Shown: positions 6,935-12,042 of the stretch, piece by piece
How the letters are laid out: every line of letters starts with the position of its first letter
Numbering within the stretch: the first letter of the stretch is position 1
Origin: Paracoccaceae bacterium
Lineage (GTDB): Bacteria; Pseudomonadota; Alphaproteobacteria; Rhodobacterales; Rhodobacteraceae
Reading direction: 5' to 3'
Assembly (NCBI GenBank): GCA_003500165.1
Contig: DNSZ01000299.1
Span: 1 to 12,042 of the forward strand
Length of the DNA: 12,042 nucleotides
Translations under genes and position numbers: made by a program
Notes under the pieces: generated by a model
Databases searched by the model: none
Seen by the model: the letters and a program-made list of their open reading frames with translations, nothing else
Told to the model about the DNA's origin: nothing

Positions 6935-7042
6935 TCAGGCGCGAAAGACGAAGCCGGGTTCGGAGGCGCCGTGGATCGACCGGGCGCGGCGCACCGGCGC
7001 GATGCGAACATGATCCTCCTGCCAAAGGTCAATGACAAGCAT
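6935..7042 (-). CDS. Candidate 35-residue small protein between mct and the MFS gene
   Basis: A short frame starts at the ATG at 7040-7042, preceded by GGGAGG (about nine bases away) and GGAG (four bases away). It ends with TGA at 6935-6937, just before the MFS ribosome binding site. The peptide begins MLVIDLWQEDHVRIAPV and ends GASEPGFVFRA. It has no signal peptide or membrane helix, and I do not recognise it. It sits 51 bp after the mct stop and 12 bp before the MFS start, a tidy operon spacing. About three quarters of its codons end in G or C, slightly below the neighbours. A competing start, ATG after a perfect AGGAGG inside this frame, would read a different frame into the MFS gene and looks less protein-like. 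It could also be a translated leader for the transporter. Confidence 0.4.
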   Translation of the reverse strand: MLVIDLWQEDHVRIAPVRRARSIHGASEPGFVFRA

Positions 7043-7093
7043 GGTTCTCCGCCTCCCGCACTCTTGTGCCGGTGTCGGGCCCAGGCCTGTGCC

Positions 7094-8305
7094 TCAGCGT
7101 CCGGCCACCACCCCGTCGTCGAACAGGGCGCCGATGGCGCCCGCCGGCAGGCGCAGCACATCGGCCAGGATTTCCTCGCTGTGCTGGCCGAGCAGCGGCG
7201 CCGGGCGCGGGTCGGGCCGGCCCGCACCCGCGCAGGCCAGCGGCGAGGCGGGGACCGGATAGGCGCCGATCCCGGGCTGGTCGAGCATCCGGAACATCGG
7301 GTTGTCGGGCGACAGGTCGGGATCCTCGGCCAGTGCCTGGGCGAAGCTGCGGAACGGCCCCCAGGTGGCACCGGCCGCCTGCAGCGCCGCGCCGGCCTCG
7401 GCCGCGCTGCGGGCCGCGAACCAGGGCGCCAGAAGCTCGGTGATGGCGGCCCGGTGGCGGAACCGGGCGGCCTCGGGCTTCAGGCTTTCGCCGATCCGGG
7501 CCTCCAGCGCGGCGATGGCAGCTTCGGTTTCCGTGGCCTTCAGCAACACCCGCCATTGCCGCGAGGTCAGGCCGATCACCATGATCCGCCCGCCATCGGC
7601 GCAGGCGAAATCCTGGCCATAGGCGCCGTACAGCGCATTGCCGTATTTCGGCCGGTCGACGCCGTTGACCGCGACCTCGCCGATGATGCCCAGATGCCCC
7701 AGCATCGCCGCCGCCACATCCTTCAGCGCCAGCTTCACGTGATCGCCGGCGCCGGTCCGCAGCCGCCGCCTTTCGGCCGCCAGCAGCGCGGTCGCGGCCA
7801 GATTGCCGGCGATGCAGTCCCAGGCCGGCAGCACATGGGCGGTGGGCGCGTCGCTGCCCTCGGCGCCCGTCGCCACCGGGAACCCGACCGCCGGGTTCAC
7901 GGTATAATCGACCTGCGGGCCGCCATGCCGGTCGCCGGCCAGGGTGACCATCACCAGATCGGGGCGCCGCGCCGCCAGGCTGGCATACGCCATCCCCCTG
8001 ATCGGCAGATTGGTCAGGTAGAGGCCGGCCTCCTCCCCCGGTGCGGTGACCAGTTCGGCCATCAGCTCCTGGCCGCGTTCGGTGGTCAGATCGATGGCGA
8101 TCGACTTCTTGCCCTTGTTCATGCCGGCCCAGAACAGGCTTTGGCCGGCCGCCGTCACCGGCCAGCGCGCGGCGTCCAGCCCGCCGCCCGGCCGGTCGAC
8201 CCGGATCACCTCGGCCCCGATCTGCGCCAGCGTCATGCCGGCGAGCGGAATGGCGACAAAGGCCGAGCCCTCGACCACCCGCATGCCGTGCAGAAGCCCG
8301 CTCAT
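7094..8305 (-). CDS. mct: 2-methylfumaryl-CoA isomerase (mesaconyl-CoA C1-C4 CoA transferase), CaiB/BaiF family
   Basis: This 403-residue class III CoA-transferase has GMRVVEGSAFVAIPLAGMTLAQIGAEVIRVD-like N-terminal layout and the catalytic Asp163 in HVLPAWDCIAG, followed by the family segment LLAAERRRLRTGAGDHVKLAL. The patterns WAGMNKGKKSIAIDL, DYTVN and NALYGAYGQDFACADG match what I recall of proteobacterial Mct. That enzyme moves CoA within one molecule, from the C1 to the C4 carboxyl of mesaconate. The frame is open 19 codons further upstream, but the ATG at 8303-8305 is chosen because it overlaps the meh stop as ATGA and begins the conserved domain. The pairing with Meh supports the specific call; a generic CaiB-family transferase for another acid is the alternative. 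Confidence 0.8.
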   Translation of the reverse strand: MSGLLHGMRVVEGSAFVAIPLAGMTLAQIGAEVIRVDRPGGGLDAARWPVTAAGQSLFWAGMNKGKKSIAIDLTTERGQELMAELVTAPGEEAGLYLTNLPIRGMAYASLAARRPDLVMVTLAGDRHGGPQVDYTVNPAVGFPVATGAEGSDAPTAHVLPAWDCIAGNLAATALLAAERRRLRTGAGDHVKLALKDVAAAMLGHLGIIGEVAVNGVDRPKYGNALYGAYGQDFACADGGRIMVIGLTSRQWRVLLKATETEAAIAALEARIGESLKPEAARFRHRAAITELLAPWFAARSAAEAGAALQAAGATWGPFRSFAQALAEDPDLSPDNPMFRMLDQPGIGAYPVPASPLACAGAGRPDPRPAPLLGQHSEEILADVLRLPAGAIGALFDDGVVAGR

Positions 8306-9141
8306 GCCGCCCACCCGATTTCCGCCTGCATCCCCTGATGGCCGGCCGGCGCACCGCTGCACAGGGTCATACCATCGGCTGTCGCCTCGCCCATCAGCAA
8401 CAGATCGGCATCGTGGAACATAGGATGCACGCCGCGGAACCGGAACCGCGCCGGCACGCCCCCGGCATGGCGCATCGCCGCCTCCATCAGCAGCATCGCC
8501 TGCATCGGCCCGTGCACGATCAGGGCGGGGTATTTTTCCACCCGCTGGGCATAGTCCAGATCGTAGTGGATGCGGTGCGCGTTCCAGGTCGCGGCGGAAA
8601 ACCTAAACAGCCGTTCGGGGCCCATCGGCACCGTCTCGCGGAAGGCCGGCGCCTCGGGCAGCGGGATTGCCCGGGGCGGGGTGAACCGATCGGGCATCGC
8701 CAGATAGACGATGTCCTGTTCCTCGGTCAGGCGGCCGCCGCCCGCGCCGGCGATGTCATGGCCGACGCGGACGAACACCATCCGGCCGGTGCCGCCCTCC
8801 TTTTCGTCGACGGACAGGATTTCCGACCGGCGCTTGAGATCCTCGCCGACATGCAAGGCCCCGTCAAAGCGCAGCCGCCCGCCGGCCCACATCCGCCGCG
8901 CAAGCGGCACCGGCGGCAGAAAGCGGCCAAGCCTGGGGTGCCCGTCCTGGCCCAGTTCTGACAGCGGCAGGAAGTCGGGAAAGGCCACCCAGTGCCAAAG
9001 CGGCGGCAGCGCGGCACCGGGCGCCATCGGCATCGGGCTGGCTGCGGCATGGCCCAGCGCGCCACCCAGCATGCCGGCCAGCACCGGTGTGACCGCCCCA
9101 TGCCGGGTTTCCGTCTTGCCGATCCAGTCCGTCGGGTCCAT
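8302..9141 (-). CDS. meh: 3-methylfumaryl-CoA (mesaconyl-C4-CoA) hydratase, FAS1-like/HTD2-type dehydratase
   Basis: This 279-residue double hot-dog protein has an N-terminal FAS1-like dehydratase half and a C-terminal MaoC-like half. The latter has the signature FRFSAATWNAHRIHYD (179-194), with His189 and His192-Tyr-Asp, and the helix segment LIVHGPMQAMLLM. Proteins of this type hydrate mesaconyl-C4-CoA to (S)-citramalyl-CoA in the 3-hydroxypropionate bicycle and related glyoxylate or itaconate routes. The ATG at 9139-9141 is preferred over a GTG two codons upstream because AGTGGGGTGG is well spaced from the ATG and too close to the GTG. The gene overlaps mct by ATGA, so the two products are probably made together. 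Other HTD2-type hydratases look similar, so the substrate rests largely on the mct neighbour. Confidence 0.78.
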   Translation of the reverse strand: MDPTDWIGKTETRHGAVTPVLAGMLGGALGHAAASPMPMAPGAALPPLWHWVAFPDFLPLSELGQDGHPRLGRFLPPVPLARRMWAGGRLRFDGALHVGEDLKRRSEILSVDEKEGGTGRMVFVRVGHDIAGAGGGRLTEEQDIVYLAMPDRFTPPRAIPLPEAPAFRETVPMGPERLFRFSAATWNAHRIHYDLDYAQRVEKYPALIVHGPMQAMLLMEAAMRHAGGVPARFRFRGVHPMFHDADLLLMGEATADGMTLCSGAPAGHQGMQAEIGWAA

Positions 9142-9227
9142 CGCCACCCCACTTGCCTGCCTGTGCGGCCAGTCTGGGCGGCGGCGCCCGCCGATGCAAG
9201 CGGACAGGCCGCCGCGCCGGTTGCAGC

Positions 9228-9256
9228 GACCGGCCGTCCAGGACGACGGACCGGTC
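9228..9256 (-). terminator. Stem-loop just after the DUF427 stop
   Basis: GACCGG and CCGTC (9228-9238) pair with GACGG and CCGGTC (9245-9256), giving an 11-bp stem with one bulged A and a 6-base loop. It lies 5 bp beyond the DUF427 stop on the transcribed strand. No U-rich tract follows, so it is at best a weak or Rho-assisted terminator, or a 3'-end stabilising hairpin that separates upstream genes from meh-mct. Confidence 0.35.
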
Positions 9257-9260
9257 GCCG

Positions 9261-9602
9261 CTAAAGCTGTTCGACCGCCGCGTTGTCGCCGTAGAAGGCG
9301 ATATAGCCGGCGATCGCGGCGGCCTCGGAGCCTGGGGTTTCATAGCTCCAGGCAGCATCGGGGATCACCTGGCTGGTGCCGTGGATGCTGAAATAGAACG
9401 CCTCGCCCTTGTGCGGGCAGGTGGTACGGCTGTCCGAAGGTTCCAGAAACGCCATGCCGACATCGGCGCGCGGAAAATAGATCACCGGATCGCGGTCGCC
9501 TTCGTAAAGCGCAAGCGCGGCCTTACTCTCGGCGATCACGGCGTCGCCGGTGCGCACCACCCAGGTGCCCCCGGCGGGCTGGATGCGGATCGTCTGGGCC
9601 AT
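9261..9602 (-). CDS. DUF427 domain-containing protein
   Basis: This 113-residue cytoplasmic protein is fully covered by DUF427. Visible family marks are YFPRADV, FLEPSDSRTTCPHKGEAFYFS (about residues 43-71), AAWSYETP and AAAIAGYIAFY near the C-terminus. The biochemical role of DUF427 is not established; its small beta-rich fold and conserved Cys-Pro-x-Lys-Gly are known only as family features. The ATG at 9600-9602 has GGGGAGGG six bases upstream, a strong ribosome binding site. It follows the aminopeptidase stop by 76 bp and precedes meh by about 120 bp, so it may be co-transcribed with either. Confidence 0.85.
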   Translation of the reverse strand: MAQTIRIQPAGGTWVVRTGDAVIAESKAALALYEGDRDPVIYFPRADVGMAFLEPSDSRTTCPHKGEAFYFSIHGTSQVIPDAAWSYETPGSEAAAIAGYIAFYGDNAAVEQL

Positions 9603-9678
9603 GGCGGTCCCTCCCCTGTTCGCACGGTGCCCGGCGGCGCCCGGTGCGGCCGCAACCCGCCCGACCGACGATCCCGCG

Positions 9679-11469
9679 TCAGATCGGCGCCGTCGCCTGT
9701 CTCAGCCAGCCCCGCGCATCGCCGGTCACCAGCGGCCCGATCTCGGCCCGGACCCGTGCGTGATACCCGTTGAGCCAGTCCCGTTCGCCGGTGTCAAGCA
9801 GCCCGACCTCGACCAGGCGCAGGTCGATCGGGCAAAGCGTCAGGGTGTCAAAGGCCAGCATCTCGCGGTCATCGCCGCCCGGCAGGGCGGGTGCCGCGAC
9901 CACCGCCATCAGATTCTCGATCCGGATGCCGAACCCGCCGGGGGTGTAATGGCCCGGCTCGTTCGACAGGATCATCCCGGGGGCGAGCGCCACCGCCGAC
10001 CGCCGCGAAAGCTGCTGGGGCCCCTCATGGACCGACAGGTAATGGCCGACGCCATGCCCGGTGCCGTGATCGTAATCCTGGCCCGCAGCCCAAAGCGGGG
10101 CGCGCGCGATCGCGTCGATGTCGCGGCCGGCGAGACCCCTGGGAAAGCGCAGCCGCGACAGGGCGATCATGCCCTTCAGCACCCGGGTGAAGGTGGCCCG
10201 ATGCCGCGGATCGGTCGGCCCGATGGCAATGGTGCGGGTGATATCGGTGGTCCCGTCCAGGTATTGCCCCCCCGAATCGAGCAGCAGCAACTCGCCCGCG
10301 CCCAGCGGCCGGTTCGTCGCCTCGGTCACCCGGTAGTGGACGATCGCGCCATGCGGGCCGGCACCGGCAATCGTCTCGAAGGCGATGTCCTTCAATTGTC
10401 CGGTGGCGCGGCGAAACCCCTCCAGCGCGACCACCATGTCGATTTCGGTCGGTTCGCCGACCGGCTGCGCGGCCAGCCAGGCCAGAAAGCCGGTCATCGC
10501 GGCGCCGTCGCGGCGATGCGCCGCGGCCGCGCCGGCAAGTTCGGCCGGTGTCTTGCACGCCTTGGGCAACAGGCAGGGGTCGTCGCCGCGCACCACCCGG
10601 TCGGCCGGCAACCGGTCGATCACCGCCAGGGGCGCGGTCTTCGGATCGACCCGGATGCGGCCCGACAGCGCGTCGAGCCGGTCGAGGAAGGCCGATGGCG
10701 GGAACAGCCTGACCTGCGGGTCGAGCCCCGCCGCCGCCGCCCGTTCGGGCGCGACGAAAAGCTCGACGCCGGCATCCGCGTGCAGGATGGCAAAGGCCTG
10801 GACAATGGGGATGCGCGGGATGTCGGCACCGCGGATATTCAGCAGCCAGCACAGGCTGTCGGGCAGCGTCAGGACTGCCGCGGCCTCCGCCGCTGCCTGC
10901 AGGGTTTCCGCGCACAGCGCGCGCTTTTCGGCCGAATCGCGGCCCGCCAGATGCGCCGGATAGGCGGTGATGGCACCCGATGGGCGGGCCGGCCGGTCGT
11001 CCCAGATCGCGTCGATCGGGTTGCCGGCGACCGGTTGCAGCGTCAGGCCGGCCGGGTCGGTCCGCTGCCGCATCCGGTTGATCGCGTCCTCGGTGTGCAG
11101 CCAGGGGTCAAAGCCGATCACGGCGCCGGTGCCGGCCTCGGCGGCCAGCCAGTCGCCCGGTTCGGTGGCCGGCATGTCGACCGGGCTGAAATGATCGGTG
11201 TCGACCTGACTGCGCGCCTGTTCCCGATAGCGGCCATCGACGAACAGACCGGCGCGATCGGCCAGCACCGCGCACAGCCCGGCCGTCCCGGTGAACCCGG
11301 TCAGCCATTCGAGCCGCGCATCGCAGGGCGCGACATATTCCCCCTGATGGGCATCGGCCCGCGGCACCAGAAAACCGTCGAGCCCCCTTTCGGCCAGCGC
11401 CGCACGCAACCGGGCCAGCCGCGGCGGCCCCTGATCGGGCTGCGCGGAAACGGTGAAGGTCTGCAGCAT
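9679..11469 (-). CDS. pepP: Xaa-Pro aminopeptidase (aminopeptidase P), M24B family
   Basis: This 596-residue enzyme has the length and three-part layout of the long aminopeptidase P type: two creatinase-like N-terminal domains and a C-terminal pita-bread M24 domain. All five metal ligands are visible: Asp398 (LLLLDSGG), Asp409 (GTTDITRT), His472 (HGTGHGVGHYLSVHEGP), Glu504 (LSNEPGHY) and Glu518 (GIRIENL). It removes the first residue from peptides with proline second, using two divalent metals, in the cytoplasm. The frame is open 18 codons further upstream, but the ATG at 11467-11469 is chosen because AGGGGG lies five bases before it and the conserved region begins soon after. It is the first gene of the minus-strand run, with a large palindrome about 75 bp upstream as a possible control site. 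The symbol is by family; pepP-like paralogues are common. Confidence 0.88.
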   Translation of the reverse strand: MLQTFTVSAQPDQGPPRLARLRAALAERGLDGFLVPRADAHQGEYVAPCDARLEWLTGFTGTAGLCAVLADRAGLFVDGRYREQARSQVDTDHFSPVDMPATEPGDWLAAEAGTGAVIGFDPWLHTEDAINRMRQRTDPAGLTLQPVAGNPIDAIWDDRPARPSGAITAYPAHLAGRDSAEKRALCAETLQAAAEAAAVLTLPDSLCWLLNIRGADIPRIPIVQAFAILHADAGVELFVAPERAAAAGLDPQVRLFPPSAFLDRLDALSGRIRVDPKTAPLAVIDRLPADRVVRGDDPCLLPKACKTPAELAGAAAAHRRDGAAMTGFLAWLAAQPVGEPTEIDMVVALEGFRRATGQLKDIAFETIAGAGPHGAIVHYRVTEATNRPLGAGELLLLDSGGQYLDGTTDITRTIAIGPTDPRHRATFTRVLKGMIALSRLRFPRGLAGRDIDAIARAPLWAAGQDYDHGTGHGVGHYLSVHEGPQQLSRRSAVALAPGMILSNEPGHYTPGGFGIRIENLMAVVAAPALPGGDDREMLAFDTLTLCPIDLRLVEVGLLDTGERDWLNGYHARVRAEIGPLVTGDARGWLRQATAPI

Positions 11470-11542
11470 GACGGCCCCCTGGGAATTCCCCTCGATGAAG
11501 CCGATCCGGACGGGAAAGCGCAAGGCCCGGCGATAATGCCAA

Positions 11543-11569
11543 GCTGCAATGAGTGTGACTCATTGCAGC
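11543..11569. promoter_or_regulatory. Perfect 12-bp-arm palindrome, candidate operator upstream of pepP
   Basis: Arms GCTGCAATGAGT (11543-11554) and ACTCATTGCAGC (11558-11569) are exact reverse complements around the 3-base centre GTG. The site is AT-richer than its surroundings and lies 74 bp upstream of the pepP ATG, where a repressor or activator would act. The arm size fits a dimeric helix-turn-helix regulator. As RNA it would form a strong hairpin, but no T tract follows on either strand. Confidence 0.55.
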
Positions 11570-11692
11570 CGGCCCGCCTCCCGCCGAGGCGCACGCCCCG
11601 ACGCAAACGCCGGTCTGCCCACCGGCTCGGATCTGTCGCGCGTGATCATTCGCACATCTCCGTCCTGCCAGGCGCGCGGTGGTCGTCGGGCG

Positions 11693-11736
11693 CTCCCGGG
11701 CGCACGCCCGGGAGTGCGCCCGCCGCGCGGCGGGCG
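11693..11736. repeat. Two adjacent GC-rich inverted repeats
   Basis: CTCCCGGGC (11693-11701) pairs perfectly with GCCCGGGAG (11706-11714) across a 4-base loop. Two bases later a perfect 20-bp palindrome made of CGCCCGCCGC and GCGGCGGGCG spans 11717-11736. Together they would fold into two back-to-back stems. No T tract follows. The layout recalls REP-like double hairpins, but no second copy is in the window. It lies upstream of both flanking genes, so it is not a normal terminator for either. Confidence 0.5.
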
Positions 11737-11953
11737 TTCGGCGTTCGAATCCGGACTGTGCCGGGGCGCGCCGAAAACATGTGGGGCGGGAGGCGGGCCT
11801 GACGCAACAGGGCAACCTCCTTGCGGTTTGGTATCATGCCAACGCCTGCATTTCGGCGGGTCCGGCGCCTGCGCAACGGCATGGCCCTCGGACGCTTGCC
11901 GGGCCGGGCCTTGCGGCACATGATGGCCGCGATATCGGCCACCCTGCGACCCA

Positions 11954-12042
11954 ATGTCCACAACCTGCCTCCATGCCAGTTGCGTCGCTTTCGACGGCCG
12001 CGCGCTGCTGATCACCGGGCCGTCGGGGGCGGGCAAGTCGAC
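11954..12042 (+). CDS. hprK: HPr kinase/phosphorylase, 5' end only
   Basis: The first 29 codons are present. They read MSTTCLHASCVAFDG, then RALLITGPSGAGKS, ending in the P-loop (Walker A) GPSGAGKS at the window edge. Proteobacterial HprK of the short alphaproteobacterial type consists of little more than the kinase domain and starts just before the P-loop, as here. It phosphorylates and dephosphorylates the phosphocarrier HPr on serine and regulates the nitrogen/carbon-related PTS. An in-frame TGA at 11921-11923 and no other start between make the ATG at 11954 the likely start, although no clear Shine-Dalgarno precedes it. In many relatives hprK follows chvI-chvG and precedes rapZ and PTS genes; here the upstream neighbour is the divergent pepP. 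Confidence 0.85.
   Translation, partial: MSTTCLHASCVAFDGRALLITGPSGAGKS

Larger units (their letters stand above)
11470..11953. promoter_or_regulatory. 484-bp divergent intergenic region between pepP and hprK
   Basis: No supported gene lies here; frames crossing it on both strands encode low-complexity Arg/Pro/Gly-rich sequence. It must hold the promoters of pepP and perhaps hprK. On the minus strand CATTAT, just below the palindrome, is a weak -10 candidate for pepP. On the plus strand TATCAT at 11832-11837 is a -10 candidate for hprK without a clear -35. The region includes a perfect palindrome at 11543-11569 and a double GC hairpin at 11693-11736. Confidence 0.45.

Noticed and set aside
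5490..7025. 511-codon minus-strand frame overlapping the MFS gene
   Set aside because: It is an alternative frame of the MFS gene; hydrophobic helices and MFS motifs are only in the 5654-6922 frame.
5516..8338. 940-codon plus-strand open frame opposite the MFS and mct genes
   Set aside because: Low-complexity Arg/Gln/His-rich product, antisense to two well-supported genes; a shadow.
11560..11649. 29-codon minus-strand frame starting MITRDRSEP upstream of pepP
   Set aside because: Weak ribosome binding site, Arg-rich low-complexity sequence, and its end falls inside the palindrome; more likely non-coding.
11737..11765. tRNA T-arm-like sequence GTTCGAATCC
   Set aside because: The flanking five bases do not pair and no acceptor, D or anticodon arm can be placed around it.
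9550..11802. 750-codon plus-strand open frame opposite pepP
   Set aside because: Antisense to a complete M24B peptidase with all metal ligands; no recognisable content.

Overview
The window is GC-rich and densely coding, with nearly G/C-only third codon positions and long antisense open frames that are GC artefacts. The protein set (a short alphaproteobacterial-type HPr kinase start, a FabI/DUF3141/MaoC-Pta operon and an Mct/Meh pair) suggests an alphaproteobacterium, most likely Rhodobacterales-like. No rRNA, tRNA, insertion sequence, CRISPR array or phage gene was recognised.

Region 1 (1-4076, minus strand) is a tight operon read right to left: a FabI-type enoyl reductase, a DUF3141 alpha/beta-hydrolase with a PHA-synthase-like Cys-Asp-His triad, and a MaoC hot-dog/phosphotransacetylase fusion that runs off the left edge. 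The gaps are 15 bp and a 4-bp ATGA overlap. Read as a pathway, the set could turn a 3-hydroxyacyl store or thioester into a saturated acyl-phosphate, which an acetate/butyrate kinase outside the window could use to make ATP. This is inference. The MaoC domain carries Asn where the family's catalytic Asp is expected.

Region 2 (4077-5653) starts with a divergent promoter region and a plus-strand PfkB-family sugar kinase resembling the sulfofructose kinase YihV. A possible 7-codon upstream reading frame overlaps its start. A 526-bp gene-free stretch between convergent genes follows. It holds a 33-bp dyad and a pair of 10-bp direct repeats.

Region 3 (5654-11469, minus strand) is a six-gene co-directional run in transcription order: Xaa-Pro aminopeptidase (M24B), a DUF427 protein, 3-methylfumaryl-CoA hydratase (meh), 2-methylfumaryl-CoA isomerase (mct), a candidate 35-residue small protein and an MFS transporter. 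meh and mct overlap by ATGA. Together they would convert mesaconyl-C1-CoA via mesaconyl-C4-CoA to citramalyl-CoA, a route to pyruvate and acetyl-CoA if a lyase is encoded elsewhere.

Region 4 (11470-12042) is a 484-bp divergent intergenic region with a perfect 12-bp-arm palindrome and two strong GC hairpins. It is followed by the first 29 codons of hprK on the plus strand, ending in a Walker A motif at the window edge.
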